Shown: positions 35,578-44,037, numbered from the stretch's first letter. The stretch: DNA of 64,000 nucleotides from Variovorax sp. CF079 (GCF_900101545.1 NZ_FMZU01000013.1:152949-216948); one strand, 5' to 3'. Notes: generated by a model from the sequence alone, not told the origin. Made by a program: numbers and translations.

Positions 35578-37575
35578 TCAGGGAGGGAAGGAGAGTTCGC
35601 CGAATCCAACCCGGCGCGTATTGCCAGAGTCATCCCCTGGAATCGCTGGTTGCAGCTGGACGGATCCAGCCGGCGGCACCCCGGCGGCCTGCGAAAGCCT
35701 TAGGAGAATCTGGCCGGTGCCCAGTGGCCCCTTGATTGCGGCCATCCAGTTCACGATCAGGCGGGTGACCTGGGGTGCTGCGACGCTCGTCCCATTCATT
35801 CGCACGACGCTCACCGCGCCGATCCCGGCGCCCCGCACTCCCGGCAAGCCCTTGAATTCATCGCTCCGTGCAAGCACGTCCGTGCCTTCCCGGTGGCGCG
35901 TGAGCGCCCAGCCCCCTGCGGAGTAGTCGGCGACCTTGGAAGTCTTGCGCCGGCAGCCGACGTAGCCACCGACGGCAATCGGCTCGAGGCCATTGGCGAA
36001 ACTGTTGAAGGACCCCTCGCGCTTGACGGGGCTCCAGGCATTGTCATTCGGCTGAGTCGGCCTACGGCCATTCTTTTCGTAGTAGGGGTCAACGAAATAC
36101 GACTGTCGGCCCCTCACAGGTCTTCCGAACAGCGAGTCGTTGCGCTCGATCCAGGCATCGATCTCTCCGACAGCCTGCGTGCTGCAGTTGTGGACTTCGA
36201 CACGCCAGACGCCGTGCATCGCGACGAGATTTGTCGATCCCCGGGGACGGGTGGGTGCGACAGCAATCAGCACCATCGTGCCCGCGTTGCCGTATAAGCG
36301 ATTCGCCACCCATTTCAGAAAGATCACAGCGAAGCCGCCGCTATTCGCGGGGTCCGTCGTCGGCCAGATGTTGCCAATCTGTACGAGGTTGCTTTTGTTC
36401 CCGGATGGGTCCTCGACCTTCACGCCGATAAGATCGTCGGCGCCTGGCGGCAACCAGATCTCAAGAAGGCTGAGGGTTGAGCTATCCGGCAGTATGTGCC
36501 ACTTGAGCGAGCGAACCTCCGTCGGATCCAGGCGGAACCGGGCATGACATCGTGCCTCGTACTGGTTGCCGACGGGGAAGACAACGGCAAGATGGCCATT
36601 GCGCAGGCGCACCAGACTGTCGATGGCACTTTCGAGAATCGACTGACCGTCATGCGGTCCGGCATGCGTCGCGTAGCTGATGTTGACCGCTCCATAGGAG
36701 TTTTCACCTGCCCTGCGAATAATGAATCGCAGTCCGTCAATTACCTGCGCGCTCATCGATCCGCCCGATGTGTCGACAACGGTTCCGAGCGGCAAGTGCA
36801 CGCCGATCAGCTTCACCGCGGGATCGGACACCAAGTCCGTGAAAGGCAGTTTGCCCTTCGTCATGTCAGCCGCGTCCGGTCGAACGTATTTGCCGGCCGC
36901 GAGGCTCGTGACGTGGCTGCCGTGCGTCGCGCGCCGGAGCACCGGTGGGTATACCCTGTCGGTGGTCGGCGGCACGCCTTTTGGCTGGCGATACTCGAAT
37001 CCATAACTCATGTCGCCGGGCGCCTTCCAATGCGACCCGCTCGCATTGGGAGAGCTCAGATCCTGGCTCCAAACGGCTTGGAATCGCGCGGCCAGCTCAG
37101 GATGAAGAAAGCCGACGAAGTCATCGATCACCGCGACGAACGGCGCGGATTCCAGAGAGCGCGTGAATCCCGTCAAGAGCCTTTCGTCGAGTGCGACGGG
37201 TTGGGAGACTTCGAAGCGACCGATCTCCGCAATCCAGTACAGCTCGAGGACGCGGAGCCAAGGGTAGGGCTGGCCCATGTCGAGTTCTATGCGGGCACTG
37301 CAATGCCGCGCCTTTTCGGGCGGAGGTTGGGTCCCATCGGCGACGTAGACAGACGGAATGTGCAGCCAATCGAGCGCCCCGTGTCCTTCCGCTATGACGT
37401 TGGTCAATTTGCGGATCGATGTGCGGCATTCGATGATCACGCTGACCCACCTGTCCGATTTGCGAAAGTAGCGAAAGGATGTCAGCAGTCCCCAGATCAA
37501 GTAGGGGTCGACGGGGGTGCCGGTTTTGGATGCCAGTTCCTTCGCGGCCTCGACGTAGCGATTTTCGTGTTCCAT
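35578..37575 (-). CDS. S8 family (subtilisin-like) serine peptidase, apparently cytoplasmic
   Basis: 665 residues. Candidate triad: Asp in VAVIDDFVG (151 or 152), His218 in THGSHVTSLAAG and Ser597 in NGTSVAAPQ; the oxyanion-hole Asn is 337 in FPVGNQ. About 260 residues separate Asn337 and Ser597, much longer than in simple subtilisins; they include a beta-rich segment (LEIWLPPGADDLIGVKVEDP). The first 145 residues match no domain I recognise. There is no signal peptide, so it may act inside the cell. The gene lies 18 bases downstream of the haloperoxidase gene. Confidence 0.85.
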   Translation of the reverse strand: MEHENRYVEAAKELASKTGTPVDPYLIWGLLTSFRYFRKSDRWVSVIIECRTSIRKLTNVIAEGHGALDWLHIPSVYVADGTQPPPEKARHCSARIELDMGQPYPWLRVLELYWIAEIGRFEVSQPVALDERLLTGFTRSLESAPFVAVIDDFVGFLHPELAARFQAVWSQDLSSPNASGSHWKAPGDMSYGFEYRQPKGVPPTTDRVYPPVLRRATHGSHVTSLAAGKYVRPDAADMTKGKLPFTDLVSDPAVKLIGVHLPLGTVVDTSGGSMSAQVIDGLRFIIRRAGENSYGAVNISYATHAGPHDGQSILESAIDSLVRLRNGHLAVVFPVGNQYEARCHARFRLDPTEVRSLKWHILPDSSTLSLLEIWLPPGADDLIGVKVEDPSGNKSNLVQIGNIWPTTDPANSGGFAVIFLKWVANRLYGNAGTMVLIAVAPTRPRGSTNLVAMHGVWRVEVHNCSTQAVGEIDAWIERNDSLFGRPVRGRQSYFVDPYYEKNGRRPTQPNDNAWSPVKREGSFNSFANGLEPIAVGGYVGCRRKTSKVADYSAGGWALTRHREGTDVLARSDEFKGLPGVRGAGIGAVSVVRMNGTSVAAPQVTRLIVNWMAAIKGPLGTGQILLRLSQAAGVPPAGSVQLQPAIPGDDSGNTRRVGFGELSFPP

Positions 37576-37593
37576 CTTCGTCGAGCCTTTGTG

Positions 37594-38697
37594 TCAGACG
37601 GGCGCGGTGGCTGGCCACTCATTGCGCGCCATGATCCATTGCCAACCCAGAATCGACGGAGGAGGCAATGATGAAGGTGCCGGATCGCTGATCAGACTGC
37701 CTGGGTCAAGAATTGCCGGATCAAAGTCCTGGTTGCCTGCACCCACGTCGAGAGGGTTGTAGCTTCTTGCGTACCAGCCGCCCTGTACCGGCGGGGAGGC
37801 ACTCCAGCGCGCATCTCGCGTACAGAGACAAACGAAATATTCCGCGAGGCTTTGGCCAAGATGCTGTCCTGCCTGGCTGTCCACAGGAAAGTGCACGCCG
37901 GCAATCGTGCGATTGATCGACGTTCTTGCTGCCAGCGCTTGGAGCTGAGGACGAAGGCTTGCCTGCCATCCGCTCGGTACCAGGCTCTCCAGAACGTGCG
38001 CCACCATATAGGCTTCGGTCGCGTGCCCACTGGGAAAACTTCCATGCATCGGCGTCGGGATGATCGGCTGAATCTTTCTCGAGTACGCAACTGGACGCGG
38101 AACGCTCAGCGCATGCTTGAAGCGCATTTCCACGAAGGACGCAAAGGCCAGAGCGAGGGAGATCAGTTCGCCCGTCCAACGCCGCCGGTCCAGTTCCAGT
38201 TGGCCGATGGAGTCCCAAAACGCGAACTGTGGTGTCAACTGCGTCAGGATCTCGCAGGTCCTTTCGTCGCGCAATTCCGCCCACGATTCCATCAACTTAA
38301 GTTGCTGTCCGAAGAACACGTAGAACTCGGCATCGGAGGGCCTGCGCAAGGTCGCGATCTCCCGGCTGGCGCCGACGTCGAGCTTCGCTCCCGGTCTTGG
38401 ATTGCCCGGGGTGGCGCTGATACTCGAGAACCTCAGCGGGGCTATCAGGTCGAACAGACTGGTATGCAGCCGCACGCTCGGAGCCCAAAGTGCCATGTTG
38501 TTCGGGTCGTCGATGGGTGGGTAAACGGGTTTGATCGTCGCGGTGTCGTTGAGCTCGTCGACGATCCCGCCGCGTGTCCTGATCAAAGCGTCGACCAGCA
38601 TCATGTTCAAGGGCAACCCTCCGTATTCAGGCTGTCCCGCCGAACCCATCGAACCCATGGATCCCATGGACCCCATCGATCCCATCGCTATAGACAT
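37594..38697 (-). CDS. Vanadium-dependent haloperoxidase / PAP2-type phosphatase family protein
   Basis: 367 residues. The three PAP2/haloperoxidase motifs are intact: K194-x6-R201-P202 (KHALSVPRP), P-S223-G224-H225 (FPSGHATE) and R263-x5-H269-x3-D273 (NRTIAGVHFPVD). These bind vanadate or phosphate. No transmembrane helices or signal peptide, unlike membrane lipid phosphatases, so a soluble haloperoxidase or acid phosphatase is more likely; sequence does not decide between them. The N-terminus carries five Met-Gly-Ser repeats. It starts 39 bases after the cyclase stop. Confidence 0.88.
   Translation of the reverse strand: MSIAMGSMGSMGSMGSMGSAGQPEYGGLPLNMMLVDALIRTRGGIVDELNDTATIKPVYPPIDDPNNMALWAPSVRLHTSLFDLIAPLRFSSISATPGNPRPGAKLDVGASREIATLRRPSDAEFYVFFGQQLKLMESWAELRDERTCEILTQLTPQFAFWDSIGQLELDRRRWTGELISLALAFASFVEMRFKHALSVPRPVAYSRKIQPIIPTPMHGSFPSGHATEAYMVAHVLESLVPSGWQASLRPQLQALAARTSINRTIAGVHFPVDSQAGQHLGQSLAEYFVCLCTRDARWSASPPVQGGWYARSYNPLDVGAGNQDFDPAILDPGSLISDPAPSSLPPPSILGWQWIMARNEWPATAPV
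38641..38685 (-). repeat. Five tandem 9-bp units encoding (Met-Gly-Ser)5
   Basis: In-frame 9-bp repeats at residues 5-19 of the haloperoxidase-like protein. Each unit contains an ATG, so several alternative in-frame starts exist within 45 bases. Copy-number slippage would preserve frame. Confidence 0.9.
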
Positions 38698-38736
38698 GGC
38701 TTCTCCTCAGAGTATTCTTGAGACACCGAAGTGGCG

Positions 38737-40578
38737 CTAAGTCAGTCCGACCCGCTCCAGTGCACGCGCATATTCCGCGCCGAGCGGCCCGATCAGCCAC
38801 CCGGACTTCTTCTTGAAGTCATCCAATCGATAGGCGGGCGCCATGGCCAGCAGCCCCTCGACGGCCTTGCGTCCCGCGACGATGTCTCCGCTCATCGCGC
38901 ACGCGATGGCAAGCGATCGAAAGGTTGACGGATGCGTCCGATTCCCGCGCAGCGAAGAGGTCGCCAGTTCTATGGCGCGCTTGTAGTCGCCGGCACCCAG
39001 CGCGGCCGTGGCTGCAAGCGATTCGAAGTAGTGCTTCAGGGGGTCGCATGGAGAGAGTGCAAGCGAGCGCTCGGCGGCTTCCAGCGCAAGCTCGCCTTCA
39101 CCCAGGAACCCGTGCATCACCCCCTTGAAGAGCCAAGCCAGCGCCTCGTTGGGATTGGCAGCGAGTGCACCGTCAAATCGGCCCTTCGCGGTCGTCACAT
39201 CTCGCATGAGGTTGGTATGCAGCACGCCGTCAATGGCCAAAGCCAGAGAGCATGAGGGGTCGAGCTCCAGCGCCTTGCGCGCGCAGTACAGCGCGCGTTG
39301 CGTGTCTGCTTCAGGCGCTTCGCTGGCGCCTTGGGTCACTCGCAGTGCATGCCAGTTGGCCAGCCAGGCGTGGGGATGAGCATGCCTTTTGTTTCGCTCG
39401 ATCAGATGCTCGAGCATCGCGCCTGCGCGATCAAAGTCGGCCCGGGAGCTGCGGTGCATGAATGAGATGGCGCCGATGAGCAAGCTGTAGCTCTGAAGGG
39501 TTGACAGCGGCTTGACCGTGGCGCGCTGTACCTCGCTCGCGAGCAGCGCCGCATGCGCTGCCCGGGAAATGGAGTTTCCGATTTCGCTTTGCTGCAAGAG
39601 CAGATCGCCGATCTCGCCATGAAGCCGTTCCGTCCAGATGACGCGATGGCTCGAAGCCTCCGCCAGTTCGGCCGTGACGAGGATTTTTTCGCCGCTGGTC
39701 ACGTAGCTCCCGGACAGCACGTAGCCCGCCGACAGGTACTTGGCGACCTCGGCCGTTGTCGACGATCGTCCGCGGAACGCCGTGGTACTCAGGCGCGACA
39801 CGACGACAAGGTCGGCCGTGCGCCCCAACTGTCCGATGACGGCGTCCGCAATCAGCTCTCCGATGGCGAAATGCTCCGGATCGCTGACCCGGGACTCGAA
39901 CGGCACGACAGCAATCGTCGGTTGGAGCGCGCTGGAATGCCCGAACCCGGCAGGCGGGGGCGCCGCCGCACCCTTTTCCCCGACCTTGTAGGCCCTGACC
40001 GGTTCCCCGAGGTGCTTGAGATAGCAACTTCCAAGATCTTCGATCGTGCCGTCGAGGCCGTCCGTGAGTTCGTCGCGTGCCTCGGTAGTGGCCACAGTTT
40101 CGCCGGGGCCTGCCAAGGTTGCCATGCGCGCTGCGATGTTGACGCCTGTGCCGTAGATGTCATGCTGGTCGACGTAAACATCGGCTGCATGCATGCCAGC
40201 GCGCAGTTGGAGTCGGTCGCCGAGTCTCAGCGGGGCGCACTGGTGAGTCATCCAGTCGTGCATGGCCGACGCCGCAGCCGCGGCCCGCGGTGCAGCATCG
40301 AACTCCATCATCAACCCATCGCCGAGACTCTTCACCAGCCGCCCTTCGTTGTGGGGCAGGACGACCTGGTTCACGTGGGCAAGAAATGCTTGCCAGCGCT
40401 GGATCACACCCAGTTCGTCCGCCTGCATCAGGCTCACCGATTCGACAAGATCGACCACGAGCACGACCTTGCGGTGACGCTGCAGGCTGAAGCCGGGATC
40501 GACCAGAGACGGCATGTTGTTGTTGCCCGATGACGAGGTCATCCCCTCGAGGGTGGAGAAACACGCTTGAGGAAGCAT
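38737..40578 (-). CDS. Class III adenylate cyclase with TolB-like and TPR regions
   Basis: 613 residues from the chosen ATG. The cyclase domain spans about 35-200: metal Asp43 in VVDLVES and Asp87 in GDG, adenine-selecting Lys83 and Asp140 (HDIYGTG), transition-state Asn147 and Arg151 in VNIAAR. This predicts an active ATP cyclase. A TolB-like domain follows (about 218-350), then TPR-like helices to the end. No membrane segment. The start is uncertain: the frame is open to a GTG at 40683, and ATGs at 40542 and 40515 are also possible. Head of the four-gene operon. Confidence 0.88.
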   Translation of the reverse strand: MLPQACFSTLEGMTSSSGNNNMPSLVDPGFSLQRHRKVVLVVDLVESVSLMQADELGVIQRWQAFLAHVNQVVLPHNEGRLVKSLGDGLMMEFDAAPRAAAAASAMHDWMTHQCAPLRLGDRLQLRAGMHAADVYVDQHDIYGTGVNIAARMATLAGPGETVATTEARDELTDGLDGTIEDLGSCYLKHLGEPVRAYKVGEKGAAAPPPAGFGHSSALQPTIAVVPFESRVSDPEHFAIGELIADAVIGQLGRTADLVVVSRLSTTAFRGRSSTTAEVAKYLSAGYVLSGSYVTSGEKILVTAELAEASSHRVIWTERLHGEIGDLLLQQSEIGNSISRAAHAALLASEVQRATVKPLSTLQSYSLLIGAISFMHRSSRADFDRAGAMLEHLIERNKRHAHPHAWLANWHALRVTQGASEAPEADTQRALYCARKALELDPSCSLALAIDGVLHTNLMRDVTTAKGRFDGALAANPNEALAWLFKGVMHGFLGEGELALEAAERSLALSPCDPLKHYFESLAATAALGAGDYKRAIELATSSLRGNRTHPSTFRSLAIACAMSGDIVAGRKAVEGLLAMAPAYRLDDFKKKSGWLIGPLGAEYARALERVGLT

Positions 40579-40767
40579 GTAAGCCGTTTGTGTCACACCA
40601 GCAACCAAATGTCCATTGGTTTGAGGATGTGTCTTTCGATGTAGTCCGATAGTTCGCTGGGTGTAGCCACTGATAGGAACCACAACGGTGCGCCCCGAGG
40701 CCGAGAGCGCCCGCGTCAGCTCCGGCGAGGCGGAGCTGACGTCACCGAGGCTGGAGGCAGGCGAGGG

Positions 40768-41208
40768 TCAGCGCGGGCCCGCGGTGCTCAGCGTCGCCAC
40801 GGTCCGTCCGGCCGCGTCCAGCAGCGAGAGCCGCGAGCTCCCCTGCAGCCGGTAGCTGGCCGTGGCCTGCAGCGCGGCGAAAAACTGGGTCTCGTTGATG
40901 TTCACCGCCTCGCTCGGGCAGGCCATGCGGGTCGCACCCAATTGGCGCAGCCTGAGCGTGCTGCCGCTGCGCTCGTAGGTGCCCGACACGCGGTTGCAGC
41001 CGCCCGAACCGCTGACCCGTCCGCTGCTGCGGTCGAACTGGATCTGCGCGTTGCGCCGCGGATCGCTGCTCGGCTCTATCAGCTCGCTGCCGAGCTGCTC
41101 GAGTTGCCAGACCGGTCCTTCGATCGGCTCGTCGAGACTGATGCCGCTGCCGCAACCGGCCGCGAGGGCGGATGCGAGCAATGCAGTCGTGAAGAACAAG
41201 GAACGCAT
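40768..41208 (-). CDS. META-domain lipoprotein (HslJ-like)
   Basis: 146 residues. A lipoprotein signal ends ALAAGC (Cys at about 19). One META domain follows: WQLEQLGSE, IQFDRSSGRVSGSGGCNRVSGTYE and FFAALQATASYRL. META proteins are associated with heat- or antibiotic-related envelope functions (HslJ), but the role here is unknown. The start at 41208 follows AAGGAAAG by nine bases; an in-frame ATG eight codons earlier has no such site. Confidence 0.88.
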   Translation of the reverse strand: MRSLFFTTALLASALAAGCGSGISLDEPIEGPVWQLEQLGSELIEPSSDPRRNAQIQFDRSSGRVSGSGGCNRVSGTYERSGSTLRLRQLGATRMACPSEAVNINETQFFAALQATASYRLQGSSRLSLLDAAGRTVATLSTAGPR

Positions 41209-41265
41209 GGCCGGACTTTCCTTTGGCAACAAATTGAAATACGCGCCAATCGTATGCGAGCGCGT

Positions 41266-42571
41266 TCAGCGCGCCAACGCGACCCCGCCCGCGAGCCGGG
41301 ATTGGATGCATCGCTGCACGCTGCCCGGCGCGTCGCGCAGGAGCGCCGGCCAGTCGGCCTGCGCCTGGCGCACGGTGTTCTTCGCGATCGCGACGAGCCG
41401 CGCCGGCCGCAGCAGGCCGGCGTTGCGCAGCAGCGCGTCGAAGGCCGGCCAGTCGAAGGCGGCAAGCTTGGCATCGATGGCGCGGTTCACGCCGTAGTCG
41501 GTGGCCGGCACGCCCTCGAAGAAGGCAGCCACGCACACCGGGTCGTAGAGTGGCGCCAGGGTGGGCGTCATGCCGTCGGGATAGCGCAGCGCCCAGTTCT
41601 TCAAGTGTGCATCGCTGTTGCCGAGCAGGATGAAGGCGACGATGCGGCGCACGCACTCGCGCACGTCGGCCACGGGCTCGGGCGACAGGCGGTCGAGCAC
41701 GCGCAGCATCTGCGGCCAGTCGACCTCCAGGCCGCGGCCGTACTTCTGGCGCGGCTCGTACTGGAGCACCTGCGCGAACTCCTCCATGTGCACACGACCG
41801 CCCTCGGTCGTGCGGTCGAAGCGACGCACTGCGAGGATCTGGTCGAAAGGGATCTGCTCGGGCAGCTCCGCATCGGCGCGCGAGATGACGCTCGCCTCGG
41901 CACAGTCGAGGCCCAGAGCGCCGCAGAGGCGGTAGCCCGCGAACTCGTTGGCCACCAGGTCGGGATGGCGCACCGTCGGCAGCTTGAGGATGAAGGAACC
42001 GGCCGCGCCATGGCGCCGCACCACGTAGCGCCGGCCCTCCTGCACGGCGGAGAACTTGACGACCACACCGGGGATCGAGGCCGCGTCCTCGACCGGCGCC
42101 TCGACGAAGCCGGGCTGCAGCACGTCGAGCCCGAGCGCGGTGTGCCAGTGGCGCACGGTGTCGGGAATGCCTTCGGCCGGCGGCACTGGGTCGACCTCGA
42201 TCGCGCCCACCAGATCGTGGCCGGCGGCAGCCAGCAGCTCGAATTCGTCGTCGGCGCTACAGCCGCGCTGTTGCGCGAGGCGCTCGCGGTTGTGGCCTTC
42301 GGGCAGCAGATTCTGGAAGTAGGTGGGCCAGTGGCCGTCGCTGCGCGACAGCCGGACGTCGCGTGCCGACGAGAGAATGGCCCGGGTCGCCGCCTCGTCC
42401 GCCCCGCGGTAGGCCAGCGACAGGATCGGCCACGTAGTCGGCGTCGAAGGAGACGCGCAAGATGTCGCCGTACTGGGACAGGTAGCCGATTGTTCGCCTC
42501 CCGCCGCCGGGCAGGTGCAGCGACATCCGCAGGTAGCGGACGCTGGTGGTGAAGGCTGAGCTTGTACTCAC
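41266..42571 (-). pseudogene. hipA: hipA-type serine/threonine kinase with a frameshift near its N-terminus
   Basis: HipA toxins phosphorylate aminoacyl-tRNA synthetases. The first 46 codons from GTG 42571 encode the HipA N-terminal domain (RRTIGYLSQYGDILRVSFDA). Near 42425-42430 the frame is lost, and the remaining kinase continues in another frame: ILSLAYRGADEAATRAI, FQNLLPEGHNRERLAQQ, then the core at 42210-41266. The core keeps the catalytic-loop motif LLGNSDAHLKNWAL and the YDP metal motif. One surplus or two missing bases explain the shift. A shortened kinase could still be made from an internal start, so inactivation is likely but not proven. Confidence 0.82.
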
Positions 42572-42574
42572 TCA

Positions 42575-42652
42575 GGCCGCCGCCGGGCCACCCCAAGGCG
42601 GCCTAGCCCCCTCGGGGGGCAGCGAGGACATGCAGTGCCGAGCGTGGGGGTC
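42575..42652 (-). repeat. Intergenic palindromic repeat, copy 2, inside the hipBA operon
   Basis: A C5-TC-G6 hairpin at 42607-42619 sits between CCAAGGCGGCC and GCAGCGAGGACATGCAGTGC blocks and a G5 run. It fills the whole hipB-hipA gap, where these genes normally overlap or nearly so. It even supplies the hipB stop codon region and the start context of hipA. Confidence 0.65.
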
Positions 42653-42947
42653 ATGTTCTTTCAAGAGTCTGTGTGATGGAGGGCGGCGCCCCGACACCCG
42701 CCGGCTGGCCCAGCACGCGGCCACCCGAGCGCACGAAGTCCTCGAGTTGTGGGCGCAGAGCGGCCGGCACAGGCATGAGCTCGAGGCCCAGCGCGCGTGC
42801 CATTTCGAGCAGCGTCGAAAGGCGCGGATCGATCTGGCCGCTTTCGGTGCGCTGCACGGTCATGCGGGAGAGGCCGGCACGTTCGGCCAGGGTTTCCTGG
42901 CTCCAGCCGGCCGCCTTGCGGGCGTTTTCCAGTTCGTCGATGAGCAT
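42651..42947 (-). CDS. hipB: HipB-like XRE-family antitoxin/repressor
   Basis: 98 residues with a Cro/CI-type helix-turn-helix at about residues 8-60 (AGWSQETLAERAGLSRMTVQ, then TESGQIDPRLSTLLEMARAL). The C-terminal 35 residues are Pro/Gly-rich and may be partly altered by the adjacent repeat. It neutralises HipA and represses the operon in characterised systems. ATG 42947 is preferred; a TTG four codons earlier lies inside the operator and upstream of the predicted transcription start. Confidence 0.85.
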   Translation of the reverse strand: MLIDELENARKAAGWSQETLAERAGLSRMTVQRTESGQIDPRLSTLLEMARALGLELMPVPAALRPQLEDFVRSGGRVLGQPAGVGAPPSITQTLERT

Positions 42948-42950
42948 CAA

Positions 42951-42978
42951 ACTACTCAAATCTTATAAATTGAGTAGT
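42951..42978. promoter_or_regulatory. hipB operator/promoter: inverted repeat flanking the -10
   Basis: ACTACTCAA (42951-42959) and TTGAGTAGT (42970-42978), perfect 9-bp arms around a 10-base AT-only-but-one spacer. Read on the minus strand, the spacer gives TTTATAAGAT, a good -10. This is the expected arrangement for autorepression by HipB. Confidence 0.75.
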
Positions 42979-43010
42979 TATAGTAGCTATTCCCGCGTCG
43001 AGGCGGAACA

Positions 43011-43036
43011 AAAAAGCTACTCGAAAGTAGCTTTTT
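43011..43036. terminator. Bidirectional terminator downstream of the thioredoxin-TPR gene
   Basis: Perfect 11-bp stem AAAAAGCTACT/AGTAGCTTTTT with a CGAA loop and T runs on both strands. It lies 45 bases after the stop of the thioredoxin-family gene and insulates hipB from it. Confidence 0.88.
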
Positions 43037-43044
43037 CATGAATA

Positions 43045-43058
43045 TGAGTAGTTTGATG
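43045..43058. promoter_or_regulatory. Distal hipB operator copy
   Basis: TGAGTAGTTTGATG is the exact inverse of 42945-42958, which spans the hipB start codon and one operator arm. A second site about 90 bases upstream of hipB could support looping or cooperative repression, as with the multiple operators of E. coli hipBA. Confidence 0.55.
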
Positions 43059-43080
43059 GTCTTTTCTGAGGCGCTCGGTC

Positions 43081-44001
43081 TCAGCTCAGCACCACGCTGC
43101 TCAGGCGGCGCCGGTAGCTCGCCACGGTCGGATCGTCCGGCGGAATCTGGCCGTCCGCCACCTTGGGCTTGGGCGGCTCGATGATGTCGAGGATCGCGAT
43201 GTAGGTCTTGCGGGCCAGCTCTTCGTTCCAGCCCTTGTCGCGCATCAGGATGTCGAGCAACTCGTCCATGGCCTCGGTCCATCGCTGCGCGCTCATCAAG
43301 AGGCGCGCACGGTCGAAGCGGGCCTCGAAATCGCGCTTGTTGGCCGCGATGCGGGCTTCGGCGCCGGGGAGCGTCGGTGCCGCACCGGTGGCCGGCGTTG
43401 CGAAGTCGATCGCGTCCATCCAGCGCTGCAGCGCGTCGAAACGGCGCACCAGCGAGGTCTTGGCGATCACCGGCGCGAAGGCGACCTTGGCATCGTCGAC
43501 GCGGCCCTCTTGCAGCAGCAGCTTGATGTAGTCGAAGCGCGCGTCGTCGTTGGCCGGGTCGGTCGCGACCGCGTGCTGCAGCCGTTCGAGCGCACCTTCG
43601 GTGTCGCCCTCGGCCAGCGCTTCCTGGGCAGCTTCTTCCTGCTCGGTGGCCTCGGCCTCGTCGGCGCCCGGCACATGTTTGTCGAGGAAGCTGCGGATCT
43701 GGTCGGCGGGAATCGCGCCGACGAAGCCGTCGACCGGCTGGCCGTCCTTGAACATCACGCAGAAGGGAATGCTGCGCACGCCGAACATCTGGCTCAGCTG
43801 CTGCGAAATCTGCGGCACCTTGTCGGCATCGAGCTTGGCCAGCGTGAAGCGGCCGTCATACTCGAGTTCGAGCTTTTCGAGCACCGGGCCGAGCTGTTTG
43901 CAGGGGCCGCACCATTCGGCCCAGATGTCGAGCAGCACCGGCGTGGTCATCGAGCCGTCGATCAGCTCGGTCTGGAAGTTTTCGAGGGTGATGTCGATCA
44001 T
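43081..44001 (-). CDS. Thioredoxin-family chaperone with TPR region (CnoX/YbbN-like)
   Basis: 306 residues. The N-terminal thioredoxin domain spans 1-110 with the active site WAEWCGPCKQ (Cys at about 31 and 34) and cis-Pro in RSIPFCVMF. From about 120 onward an acidic linker and helical TPR-like repeats follow (ALERLQHAVATDPANDDARF). YbbN/CnoX proteins act as redox-linked holdases in the cytoplasm. This copy keeps both active-site cysteines, unlike E. coli YbbN (SxxC), so redox activity is plausible. Divergent from purE with only 36 bases between starts. Confidence 0.93.
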   Translation of the reverse strand: MIDITLENFQTELIDGSMTTPVLLDIWAEWCGPCKQLGPVLEKLELEYDGRFTLAKLDADKVPQISQQLSQMFGVRSIPFCVMFKDGQPVDGFVGAIPADQIRSFLDKHVPGADEAEATEQEEAAQEALAEGDTEGALERLQHAVATDPANDDARFDYIKLLLQEGRVDDAKVAFAPVIAKTSLVRRFDALQRWMDAIDFATPATGAAPTLPGAEARIAANKRDFEARFDRARLLMSAQRWTEAMDELLDILMRDKGWNEELARKTYIAILDIIEPPKPKVADGQIPPDDPTVASYRRRLSSVVLS

Positions 44002-44024
44002 CGCGGGAACCTGGGGGTGAAACG

Positions 44025-44030
44025 TAAAAT
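44025..44030 (+). promoter_or_regulatory. Candidate -10 box of purE (near-leaderless)
   Basis: TAAAAT ends seven bases before the purE ATG. No Shine-Dalgarno is visible and no clear -35. Confidence 0.4.
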
Positions 44031-44037
44031 TGAAACC

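Noticed and set aside
38737..40578. CBASS- or Pycsar-type defence locus
   Set aside because: The cyclase is a class III adenylate cyclase with TolB/TPR parts, and no known CBASS or Pycsar effector domain or accessory gene is present. Only a generic nucleotide-signalling hypothesis is kept.
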